Shown here: positions 12,179 through 22,229 of the stretch, piece by piece
How the letters are laid out: every line of letters starts with the position of its first letter
Position numbering within the stretch: the stretch's first letter is position 1
From: Atherix ibis
Taxonomy: Eukaryota; Arthropoda; Insecta; Diptera; Athericidae
Assembly: GCA_958298945.1 (NCBI GenBank)
Contig: OY282610.1
Span: 64,291,088-64,355,087 of the forward strand
Length of the DNA: 64,000 bases
Direction: 5' to 3'
Notes under the pieces: model-generated
The model's input: only the letters and a program-made list of their open reading frames with translations
What the model was told of the DNA's origin: nothing
The model's database searches: none
Translations under genes and position numbers: made by a program

Positions 12179-13796
12179 TCTTTCGTAGTGCCTTCAATTG
12201 CCTGTGATGCGATTGCATCATTGAGCGGCTTGAGGAGGTTTCATGTGAAGAAACTTCTGTATGGCGAAGTTACTTCCATGAAAGATATGCGGCCGTGTGC
12301 GGGAACCATGGGAGGGTTCTCAGGGATCTGTGGCCGACGCCGACATCTGGAACATGATGATGAACGGTCTCTTGGTGCATTTGGAGGAGACCGGTTGGGG
12401 TGTGATCGCATATGATCTTCTGCTTTTGATTGAGGGGGAGAGTAGGTATGCGGCAGTGGTAGCGGGAATCCTCTACATGCAGATGGTGTCTGAATGGGGG
12501 AATAGAATGGTAGAGAATATTTCAGAAAGGAAAACGGTGTGTATGTTGTTGAGGGTTTTTTTGGCGCCCAGTAAGCCGCCCAACATTCGTTTAGAGGCGG
12601 TCGGGGTCCGATACGTGCGGGAAGTTCGTTTTTCTGAACTTTCGGCCTCACTTGCAACATCTAAGGGGGTGCGTGCTCGGTTTGGTTGGCATGCTGGTGC
12701 GAGTATTTCGCAAAAATTGAGGACTTCGATCCAGAGCGGTGAAAGTCCTGTACAAGGGTGTGCTTGTTCCATGTGCAATGTATGCGTCGTGTGTGTGGGC
12801 TGACATTATGCGCCACCAGTATGCAAGGGTAGGTATAAATTCAATCCAGCGTCTGACTTTGTATACATTTCTGAATGTATGTAAAACCGTGTCTACCGAT
12901 GCGATGCAGGTTCTCATATGACAAATTCCATGGGACCTGGAAGTGCTTCGTGGAAGCATTCATTACCGTCCATGGCGGGGCATCCCGCTTGCTGGTTGTC
13001 CAGTTACGAATGAAGAGGTTCAGGATCTTAGTCCACGCCAGCGGTGTGTACTGGTCCTGAATAGAATGTATGAAATTTGGCAACGTCGATGGGATGAGAG
13101 TGTGAATGGCAAATGGACGTACATATTCATTTCGGATGTGTGCTGTGCAACTGCGTATGGATTTGAAGTTGGTCTGTACCTTGGGTATTTACTCACGGGA
13201 CACGACAGTATGAAGGGGTACCTGTACAGGCGTGGTCCCGCTGCGGAGGATAGTGCCAAGCACCTTCTCATTGAGTGTGGCTTGTACGGGGATTTGCGTA
13301 ACTTAGGTGCATGTGGTGAATGATGAGAGTGTGGATGTGAGTGATATGAATGCCTGAATAGGTTTGCCTTGGCACTTTTTGAAAGGAGAGAGACGATCTT
13401 GGCGAACCCGCGTACCTGAGGTGGCTTAGCGGTGCCTAAGAATTTACAAGATTCGTCATCGTAGCTCAATGAGTGGAGTACAAACCGAAGAATTCTTAAA
13501 ACAAATATTGGTACTACATGCCCGACAATGGTGAGGCGCCTTAGGCAGCAACGTGGTGGGTGTGGTAAATACCCATATCGCGTGTATGGTCTCTGGATCG
13601 CTGGTGAGAGATACTAGTAATTATCTCAGGCGCTGTCACTGCTTATGACAGTAGAAGTTTAGATATTCCTCGCCACTAACAGTTGAAGTAATCAGCTTGT
13701 AACTGGTTACTGACTGTAAACTGCCACTAATGGTGGTGCGTTGATTGAGCGATCCCTATGGTCGTAGGCGACTGAATCCCTATGGTCGTAGGCGAA
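12179..13796 (+). mobile_element. R1-clade non-LTR retrotransposon A, 5' truncated
   Basis: The coding part is clearly more GC-rich than its surroundings. Homology to R1-clade element B begins abruptly at tcgtagtgccttcaattgcc, so the upstream part of the reverse transcriptase is missing, the usual result of incomplete target-primed reverse transcription. A 3' untranslated region of about 470 bp follows and contains the family motif gtaactggttactgactgt. The 3' end has a short tandem duplication of ccctatggtcgtaggcga (about 13750-13796). No poly-A tail is seen. Confidence 0.88.
12188..13323 (+). pseudogene. R1-clade reverse transcriptase, 3' part (broken)
   Basis: Frames at 12188-12415, 12297-12803, 12739-12921 and 12943-13323 hold successive parts of one R1-type ORF2: LSGLRRFHVKKLL, then the palm region, SEWGNRM, ERKTVCMLL, SKPPNIRLEAVGVRY and a C-terminal KHLLIECGLYGDLRNLGAC zinc-binding tail. 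The catalytic YADD, present in copy B, is reduced to YD (VIAYDLLLLIEG) by a short deletion. The first Cys pair of the C-terminal finger is also missing (RGPAAEDSAKH against RCPCGAPKESAKH in B). Confidence 0.85.
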
Positions 13797-13799
13797 ATA

Positions 13800-16700
13800 A
13801 TATAATATTACTAACTAATCTTACAGTCTACCTACCAATCTAACCAATGCACCCCTACTCATCCGTCCATGGATTTATTTAAATTCAATATTATAATTCT
13901 TTTAATTACGTGTGGTATGCATATAATCGTATTTCTTATAAATATTAATTCAATCGTAATTATACTCTATCGATGAAGTTGTTGATACTCGTATCAATCT
14001 GAAGAACTGGCTGGTTCTCATTGTACTTTAGTGTGCCTACGTAATAGATTGGTAACTTTCTCAGAACAAACAGAATAGAGGAGAAAACATTAATTACTTA
14101 GACTGCAGGACATAGTCCTGGTTTTTTTAAAATTCGTTTTCCAAATAAAATAACCTACCAATTAAAGAGTTATCCAAAAATAATAAATAAAAATCTTTGT
14201 TTTGTTCCACTTTTGTCAATTGATAATTTACATACTCTAAAATTTAACTATAATTTTACAAAAACGTTTCAAAACTATTCCTCACGCATAAAACTTTAAA
14301 AGAAGATTTTTTAAAGAAAGAAATTCATTATATTTCTACATAAGGGATTATTTTTGAAATTCGAAATTTATGAATTTTTCCCATTTATGTATTAAATTTC
14401 TTAAGAATTATCAAAAAATATAAGATTGAGAATCTCTGGCAGTTATTGTCAACAATATAAGATTGAGAATCTCTGGCTGTTGATAAAAAATTAAAAAAAA
14501 AGATGGTGCATCTTAAAATAACCGGTGTAGACTAATTAATTCTATTAGTGACGGTGTAAAATCATAAAAATGTTGTTTTTTTTTCGGACTAAAACCAGTT
14601 TAAATTTTGTTTGAAGATTTTCTTCAAAAAATTAGTAGTTTTCTTACAAACTAAATATGAAATGAAAGGCCGACATTAAATTCGATGGTAGAGTGGCTTT
14701 GCAACATTTTTTAATTACAATAAATCTGAAATTTTATTCAAATTAAAGGAAAAAAATCGTTACTGACATGTGCACCTTTTTTCCCATCAAAAAGTTCAAA
14801 ATTTATCAAAAAGTTCAAAAGTTTTGAGAGAGCAGTATTGTAGCTAATAAATGGGTAAATGAGACATCAACAAAAAGGATTCAGAAATTGTAGTTAAATT
14901 GGCTCTTAGTCAACGACAAAAATTTCAACAATTTATATATGAGACACATAAACAAGGATACAAAAAATTGATTCACAAAAGAAAAGGAATTTGTTTTTTC
15001 ATAAATGAAATTCTAAACAAGAAAGGATTTTATTAGCAGATTGTGAATGTCATAAAAATTTAAGAAAAACAACTAAAAATGAGGCGTTATCTACAGTCGA
15101 AAAGAACAGAATTTCTTATAAATTTACCATGAAATAAATTATTAATTCAATTTAAAATAAATAAAATTGATTTCATTGATTTGTATTTTGAATTTTTTCA
15201 ATGATAATTTTGAATTAAAAATTAATAACTGAAGTACTTTTGAAGAAATTCTACAGGAAGCATCATGCCAGTAGCAAAATGACTAAACAGAGAGTTATGT
15301 GCCTCGAACAGTTAGAGTCTAACTAGTCAGTACCACCAATTAACCTAAAGAGCTTTCAATTTGCGGCAATCTACACTTGTTGCCACTTTAATACATGAAT
15401 CGTTTCAATTCAGCATGTTCCGGAAACAATTAACATATTACGACATATGCAAGAGAATTTATGTCTGAAGTATATAAGAGAGTGTTTGCAATAGTCAATA
15501 ATTATCCAGTCACGAAGTATCTTCTGTATTTCAATTTTTGAATGAGAACTTAAACCGTTTGTCAATAAGAAGGAGAAAGAAGCAGCAGCAGCAAAACTAA
15601 ACAAATTATAAAATCAATGAAAGAAAATTTGAAGTTTTCCCGCCAAAAGCTTATGAATAATGAACGAACATTCAATTATTCACAGACAATTTTGATACTA
15701 TTCAGGATGAATGTTTATTTATTTATTAAAACTACAAACAAATAAACGAAAAATAAGCTAAATGAATTAAAATCAAAGCTCATCGAGAATGTTTTCTTTG
15801 AAGCTTTTTTTATGACTGTACTTGTTAGAGAAAACAAATTATTCATAAAATCTGTGCTCGAATTATTGGAATTTTTGCGATTCATTAATACAGTTTGTAA
15901 TTCTGATTGTGGAATTATTTTGTCAAATAATTTTTTTCCACTATTTTCATTTTTCTGTATTCCATTTATTTTTTTTCTATTAATCAGCTAAAAGGTAATT
16001 TGCTGAATCATCGGTTATAATTTGAAATCGTATTTCTCATATAGTCGTGATTTATTCATCGGAAAAGATTTGTTCAAGTTGACATATGACATAAGATTTT
16101 GTTGACGACATTTGTTCACCTATACAAGCGTCTACCTACGCTACTTAAAATCTTAAATGTAAAAAATGGGAGTGTTGTTAATGTTTAAAAAAAATATTGC
16201 TTTTAAAAACAAATATTTACAAATATTTGCTTTTTCAAAAAAATCTATTATTCTTTAGGAAGAAACACTTCACACTTTTTGATTGTAGGAATTATTCTAG
16301 CATGTAATAGTTTTTATAAAAGTTATGAAACTTTATAAATGCTTTCTTTGATGTATTTAAATAGAACTGAAAAAAAAGAAGTATTTTTCAAAACTCTTAA
16401 GAAAATTTGAACGAAAATGTGATTTTACTAGTAATAATTCTGACTATTGATCAATAATGAAACTCATTTCAAGTAACATTGGTTTTAGAAATTCCAGTTT
16501 AAACCATACGACAATATAAATTGAATGACAAAATATATGGAACATAAATGCATTTTGATAGAATTCATATTGTACTATGAACAATTATGTTGGCAGCGTT
16601 TGATCTTTGATTAAGCTACTTGAAGAAAGCCATTAGCAAAATTTCAAAAAAAAAATTCAAGTTTTGTATTTCAAGATATCTTCTATGCCATTTGAAGTGT

Positions 16701-16840
16701 ATTTACAGCTAAATAGTTTGATTATTTTCACTAATTTTTGACGAGTTGGGACAGAAAAGTAATGAGACTGTTTTCGCAGTGCTGGAATGAAGGCTTCAAC
16801 TGGAATAGCCTTAGATACTTTTCTTTTGTATATTGGGGAA
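13800..16840. other. AT-rich spacer with a short direct repeat
   Basis: No gene recognised. A 24 bp sequence beginning aatataagattgagaatctc occurs at 14417-14440 and again at 14454-14477. The rest is AT-rich spacer. Confidence 0.55.
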
Positions 16841-16859
16841 CTCAAAAAGATGTACATGG

Positions 16860-17112
16860 ACTGAGATAAGGTTAATTGGCGCCTGCAGTCTATTTTGTCG
16901 TGGTGGACCATCCAAGTATTTTCAATCGTCGGTCTGAGTTTAAGAATCCTGTTTCTGAGCCTTTTAGGATAATGTTTAAAAAAAAAAAACAATATTAATT
17001 CAGAGCCCTCACTAGTTTCACATTTTCAGCAGTATTCGATTTTGAAATCCTCTCTGTGCGAGGTTCGTCTATCACCGAAAACGATTTCTGCCACCGATAA
17101 ACCTGTGCTCTT
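16860..17112 (-). mobile_element. Fossil mariner-like transposase fragment
   Basis: The minus strand at about 17112-16985 reads VYRWQKSFSVIDEPRTER and then SNTAENVKLVRAL, which resembles the link between the two helix-turn-helix motifs of mariner transposases. Next comes PTIENTWMVHHDK, matching the second catalytic block of the copy at 24345-24660. The sequence between these blocks in a full enzyme is missing. No ends were found. Confidence 0.6.
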
Positions 17113-17291
17113 GCTAAGAAATATTTATCCCATATTTTCGGATTCACCTAAATCAATTCAAATCAAATTCATGACCTAAATCCTAAAAGCGCTTTTAAGG
17201 AATCGAGTGGGGAGTTATTAAGTTAAGATATGAATATTTACATTACCTTCAATCTTTGTAGCAAATAACCCATCCCAATATAAATTTAGTA

Positions 17292-18103
17292 TTGGGTTGT
17301 GAAGCAAATAATTCCGTTTTTTTAAAAATAAAAATGAAAGATGCTTTTCTTACAGTGAATTAATATTTTATTCAATTAAATATTGTCCAGTCTGATCCAA
17401 TATCTTTCTGGTAGCAGCATGATTCCACACTCATAAAATTTTTGTTCTTTGCTGGTAAAAAACTGATCCAAGTGATTTTTGACCTCCTCATTTGAATTAA
17501 ACGTTTTACCGTCTAAAAAATTTTGTAGAGACCGGAGCAAATGATAATCGTAAGATGCTAGGTCTGGAGAGTATGGTGGGTGTGGCAGTATATCCCATCC
17601 AAGCTCTAAAGCTTTTGCCGAATGGTCTATACCTTTCCTATTGACCAATTCTGGCCTTTTCTCTTTAAGTGAATCATTCAATTTCTCCAACTGATGACAG
17701 TACACTTCATAATTAATTGATCGTTGTGTTGCTCGGTAGAAGCTCCAAATAAACAATTCCTTTTAAAATCCCACCAAACAGATAGTATAACCGTTTTTTT
17801 TTATGAATATTGGGTTTCGAAGTGCTTTGAGCCGGTTCATCTTTTCTACGCCAGGATCTTTTACGCTTAACATTGTTGTAGAAAACCCATTTCTCGTCCC
17901 CAGTGATGATACGCTTTAAAAAATTTATCATTTTCTTGGCGTTTGAGAAGCAAATCATCACAAACGTCAATCAAAAAGCAAGCCTTCCTATGTCAGCTGT
18001 CAAAATACATATGATTATGCGGCTTAAGTATGAAGTTGGTTGTGAAAAAATACAATTAAGTCCTCTGTTGGGAAACAACGAAATTCCTTTCTTGACAACC
18101 CAA
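17292..18103 (-). mobile_element. Internally deleted mellifera-type mariner
   Basis: An 812 bp element with TA on both sides (17290-17291 and 18104-18105). Its inverted repeats are ttgggttgtgaagcaaat on the left and a good ttgggttgtcaagaaag complement on the right. It has lost about 400 bp, including the start and DNA-binding region of the transposase. The deletion joins 5' leader (near 17985) straight to LLLKRQEND-equivalent coding sequence. It would be non-autonomous even if its remaining frames were open. Confidence 0.9.
17376..17970 (-). pseudogene. Mellifera-type transposase, catalytic part only
   Basis: Two overlapping minus frames carry ITGDEKWVFYNN (first catalytic Asp), KRKRSWRRKDEPAQ, KGIVYLELLPSN, then HQLEKLNDSLKEKRPELVNRKGI, SPDLASYDYHLL and a complete C-terminus (FTSKEQKFYECGIMLLPE). 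The second catalytic block is deleted: RKGIDHSAKALELGW lacks QQDNAKPHT. A frameshift separates the two halves near 17755. Confidence 0.88.
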
Positions 18104-18105
18104 TA

Positions 18106-20340
18106 CAAACAAATTTCTAGTACTTTTGGTACGAAAAAATAATCTCTGAAAAATATTTGGTAAAGAATCATTTTCTTGGAGAAAACTTTTTCCCTAATCA
18201 ATCGGTCCTAAACAAACATCAAAATAATATTATTGCTTATTTTACCATTTTTAATTTTTTTTCTTATTTTCTCCTCGAAAAAAAAACGTTTATCTTTATA
18301 AGAAAATTTCCGATACTTTCAATTTAAAATAGATATTATATTTAGTTTATGTAATTAATTGTGATAATTTTGAATTAAACTAAAAGTTATTATTTATAAT
18401 TTATATAAGACACTTCGTTCCAAATCTTTTTCTTCCCCATAATAAAAAATTTAATTTTTTAATTATAATTATAAATAAGCGAGTGAAATCTCAAATTATA
18501 AGTTTTAGTTAAGAATCTACACCAAATCTGGAATTCCACTCTTTATACGGAAGCAAATTCATAAAAAGTGTTCTTACGATTGTAAAAAAATTAATTTAAA
18601 AAAAAAAAATTAGTACAAACCAAGGACGAATTAAGGGGTAGTTGATAGGAAATAAAAAGAAGTAACTTAAGACTCAAGCAATAACCTCATTCAAGATGAA
18701 AGAAAAAACAACAAACAAATCAAACTAACTGAATAATTCTCATAAGATTACTGAGCAATGTATAAAATAATACAATGAGTATTAAAAGAATATTTTCTTG
18801 AACAAAGAAACTTAAAGCCATGAATTAATATAAGTGCACTCATTGAAATAATTTGCTTTGCCTCGCATATTAACAAGACCCCAGATACTAAAAGATAGCG
18901 TGTATCTTAATGTTAAACACGAGATGATGATTTTTGCAAGAAGAAGAAATCAAATCACGAAACGTTACGTTTTTATTATTAAGTCTATAAGTTAGAGGAT
19001 TTTTTTTCTTATTGTACTACTAGTTTATGCCAATGTTTATGTAGCCGTATGTGTGTGTGTGTATTCTAGTGATTATAAATGATTTTTTTTAAGATATTTT
19101 TTTTTTTTTGTAAAATTTAATATTGTTAAGATACTATCCAAAGGCTAACAACGAAAAGAGTCAATTTTTTTCACTTCATTTGACATTCAAACTGACACGT
19201 AATGGCAAATTCTGCTTTGGGCCAATTTGGACAAAGGAAAAAAAAAATCAGTATTAATTATGACTAAATTTAATCAGAAAACGGGAAGAAGAAAAGAAGA
19301 AGAAGTAATAGAGAAAGAGACTTGGCCAAAGAGTGGGAAGAGGTAAACATTATTCTACTCATAATTAACTAATACCATCACTATTAGTATAACTACTGCC
19401 ATACCATATAATATGCTATTATTAATACTATTTCCATTGGGTTCTTTTTTCGATTTGGGTTGGTTGGGTTTCGTTTATTTAATTATTATTAATCAATAAA
19501 ATATTCAGATTGGAAAACTATAGAAAACCAATATTTTTTCGTCTTGTTTTTTTTTTTTGGTTGTTGTTGCTAATAACACTGCTACCAACCAAACAACAAC
19601 AATACTAAATAATATGAACAGGGAAAAATGCCAAATCATTCGAATAGAAAAATACGAGTACATAAATTTATCAATTAAATTCCAAAACCTTGAAGAGCAT
19701 ATTTAATATAATTTTAGTCAAATATTGAAGGTAACTCGTGTTTGGCAGTTATGTAAATATGCAAATTATAACTATAAGATGGGGGGAGGGAGGTTGCCAA
19801 GAACTAAGAAACGACTAATATTGTGTGTATTTGTTATTGACAAAGTGATGGTAAATTTTTTTTTAACAAAAGTATTAATTTATTTATGAATTATTAATTA
19901 TATTATAGTCTTGGATAAAAAGAAGGTTAATGTTAAAATAAAGATATTGTTCAGTGGAAATGCATATGCTCTGATATCAATAAAACTGAGAGGGAGAAAT
20001 AAGAAATGATTTTTGCTTTTTGTTTCAAAGTTAAAAATTCGATATTGAAAAAAAAATTGTTTTTAAAGGAAACCAAAAAAAAAAAAAAACTACCACTACA
20101 TATTTAAAAAAAACTCCAATTTTAATAAATATTCTTTAAAACATTGATAAATATTAATAATAATTTCAGTTAAAATTCAAATGTTGATTTTTTTGCTCAT
20201 TTTCTTACGTAATATTAAATATGCAAAATAATCTTAAACAATGTCAGTGTTCGTATAATAACGACGGGTCTTCCAACTGTTGGCATAGCCAATTTTAAAC
20301 CTTTTTTTTGCAATAGGGTTGAAATTGACTACGCTGATCG
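18106..20340. other. AT-rich spacer with simple repeats
   Basis: No gene recognised. It contains a short GT run at 19049-19062, poly-T and poly-A tracts, and AG-rich sequence near 19270-19345. Confidence 0.55.
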
Positions 20341-20345
20341 TTAGT

Positions 20346-20462
20346 GAGCTTAGCCGAAATGGAAGACATTATAACAATGAGCTTAGCCGAAATGGAAGAC
20401 ATTATAACAATGTGTAGAAGCTTTACACATTGTTATAATGTCTTCAATTTCGGCTAAGCTCA
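20346..20462. repeat. Tandem duplication plus large hairpin
   Basis: A 33 bp unit starting gagcttagccgaaatgg occurs twice in a row (20346-20378 and 20379-20411). The second unit plus flank (20378-20416) is followed after a 7 bp loop by its inverted copy at 20424-20462, with one mismatch in 39 bp. A fold-back of this size is very unlikely by chance. Confidence 0.95.
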
Positions 20463-20497
20463 TTTTGCAAATACAAAAGCAATTATTGAACAATAAT

Positions 20498-21600
20498 AAT
20501 ATTCTCCAGCAAGGGGGACATTTCTGGGTGTCGATATGCAAGGTGATCTATGATCTTGGCGAATCCGCGGTCTTGAGCTGGTCTAGCAGAGCGCAAGGTG
20601 GTCTCTTTTGGAAAACGGTCAATAATAACGGTGTAGTACCAGAAGGGGCCTACGGGTATTGGTAAACCCGCGATCCCTAGCTGGCTCTAGCAGTGCCAAG
20701 GAAATTACAATTTTCCTTACTGTAGATCTTTAATGGCAAAGCGTACTTACCGGGTGCCTTTAGAGTATAAAAATCGGTACCATAGTAAACAGGTACCCCA
20801 CAGTGTTAAAACACACTGTGGCTGATCAGAGTGATGAGGTATCTTTGGCTGAAACGTGGTGGCTGTGCTTTAATACCTACATCGCGGGTAGTCTAAGGAC
20901 TGGTGCTGAGGGATGGAAGGATTTCGGGTGCTGTTACTACCAACAGTTTGGGTAACTTGCTTGTAACTGGTTACTGACTGTGAGCACATGAACCTACCTA
21001 TGATGGGTGGAGCTGGTTAGACATAGGACCAGGTAGTTGCACAAATAAAAATTGAATGTTTGCCTGCTTCATATGTGGGGCACGAAAGATGGTTAGGAGG
21101 AAGAAGAGCAAGAATACGAAGAAGAGAAAATCATGGAATTGGAGCTTAGCATGACTTATGCTACTGTGAGTGGAGTCGTACATGAAGATGATGAAGCTGA
21201 GGAAGAATAAGGAGATGAAGTAGATGATGAAGATTATGAAGAAAAGGATGGCGTTGAAGCTTTTCATAGCTCATGCAAATGTGAATGGAGTCGTATCTGA
21301 AGAAAATTTAGAATATGATGAAAATGAATAATCCGAGGAAGATGACGAAGATGAAGAAGCAGTGCAAAAAAGAAGAAACACTGGAATCTGAGAGAATGTT
21401 TCACGCATGAAGTAGCCCATGCACGAAATCAAAGAAGAATGCGTTAGATTTAAGCGAGCTGGGTTGGCAATTGAGATGCGTGCAACTACCTAAATCTAGT
21501 TAGCTGAACTGGCGAAATCCATTACAGATAGGTTCGTTTGAGCGTTGATTGGGCGTATCTCAATTCCTAGGTTCGTAGGCGGCCAGTGGTATTATGTCTA
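20498..21600 (+). mobile_element. R1-clade element C, 3' untranslated part
   Basis: Matches the 3' untranslated regions of elements A and B: cttggcgaatccgcg, the block around cctacatcgcggg, gtaacttgcttgtaactg and the end gttgattgggcg...ttcgtaggcg. The cttggcgaa/gtaaacccgcg block appears twice (near 20556 and 20660), a local duplication. It also has a ccacagtgt/acactgtgg stem near 20799-20822. There is no reverse transcriptase sequence. Between the two 3' blocks lies a GA-rich insert at about 21060-21420. Confidence 0.78.
21060..21420 (+). repeat. GA-rich imperfect tandem repeat
   Basis: Two imperfect units of about 115 bp, each with gcatga/gctcatg, gtgaatggagtcgta or gtgagtggagtcgta, then a gaagatgatgaag-rich tail. 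Plus-strand translation is Asp/Glu-rich but has stops (for example gaataagg near 21205), so no long acidic protein is encoded. It sits inside R1-clade element C and has no counterpart in A or B. Confidence 0.7.
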
Positions 21601-21644
21601 ACGACAGATATGCCACGTTAAATAACATTACACTAAATCATAAT

Positions 21645-21740
21645 ATTTATCGCGTATCACTGTATGGTGCGCTTTATGTGTCGAAGGCATTGATGTGTAT
21701 TCTTTAGACGACTTGTGGTTTCAACAGGACGACGCTACGG
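21645..21740 (+). mobile_element. DD41D mariner transposase fragment
   Basis: The plus strand reads ITVWCALCVEGIDV and then LDDLWFQQDDATDH, the blocks around the second catalytic Asp of DD41D mariners (compare MWFEQDGATSH at 37257). The sequence normally lying between them is missing. It runs directly into an oppositely oriented retroelement fragment. Confidence 0.75.
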
Positions 21741-22220
21741 ACCACAAGTAATTTAGAGGATTAAGGAGCTCTACGATAGGTGAAGTCCTATTAGAAAAAA
21801 AAACAGTTCTTAGCTTGGCAGTCCCGATGGTTGGACGGACGCCACAGCATTGACAAAGGGGATGTGATGATGGGCTTGCAAGGATGAAATTGTCGGTGAG
21901 ATCAGTATGCCCAATACAAATTCTTATCAATTTTCTTACGCACAATTAAGGAATGGTGGTTGAATAGCCTAGTTTGGCGATCGACTGTACATTTAATACA
22001 AGAAATTTCCCAAGACTATGAACTTGTTCGTTGTAGGATATGCTCACATATTTAGATGTTATCCAAGACCGGGTTTCGGGAATAACTGTAAATTACTAAA
22101 AGGGCTTCAAGACAATTGGTGAATACAAATTTAGTGCGATTTTCAGGGAGGTTAACTGCAAAATCGATTGCCATTTTGATGGCACACAGTTTAGGAGCTG
22201 CCCTACATCAGAAAACTCTG
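21721..22220 (-). mobile_element. RNase H-bearing non-LTR element, 3' fragment
   Basis: The minus strand from about 22220 resembles the RNase H region of the I-clade element at 31100-35860 (complement of tttgatggcacacag...gagctgccctac). It continues to IRICIGHTDLTDNFILA and PLCQCCGVRPTIG, the short C-terminal zinc-binding region typical of I- and Jockey-like ORF2 proteins. Stops and frameshifts break it. It is not the same family as the 31 kb element. Confidence 0.7.
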
Positions 22221-22229
22221 CACCGCAGA

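Noticed and set aside
12241..13469. Several minus-strand open frames with high Pro/Ser content
   Set aside because: They are shadows of the R1-clade reverse transcriptase on the plus strand.
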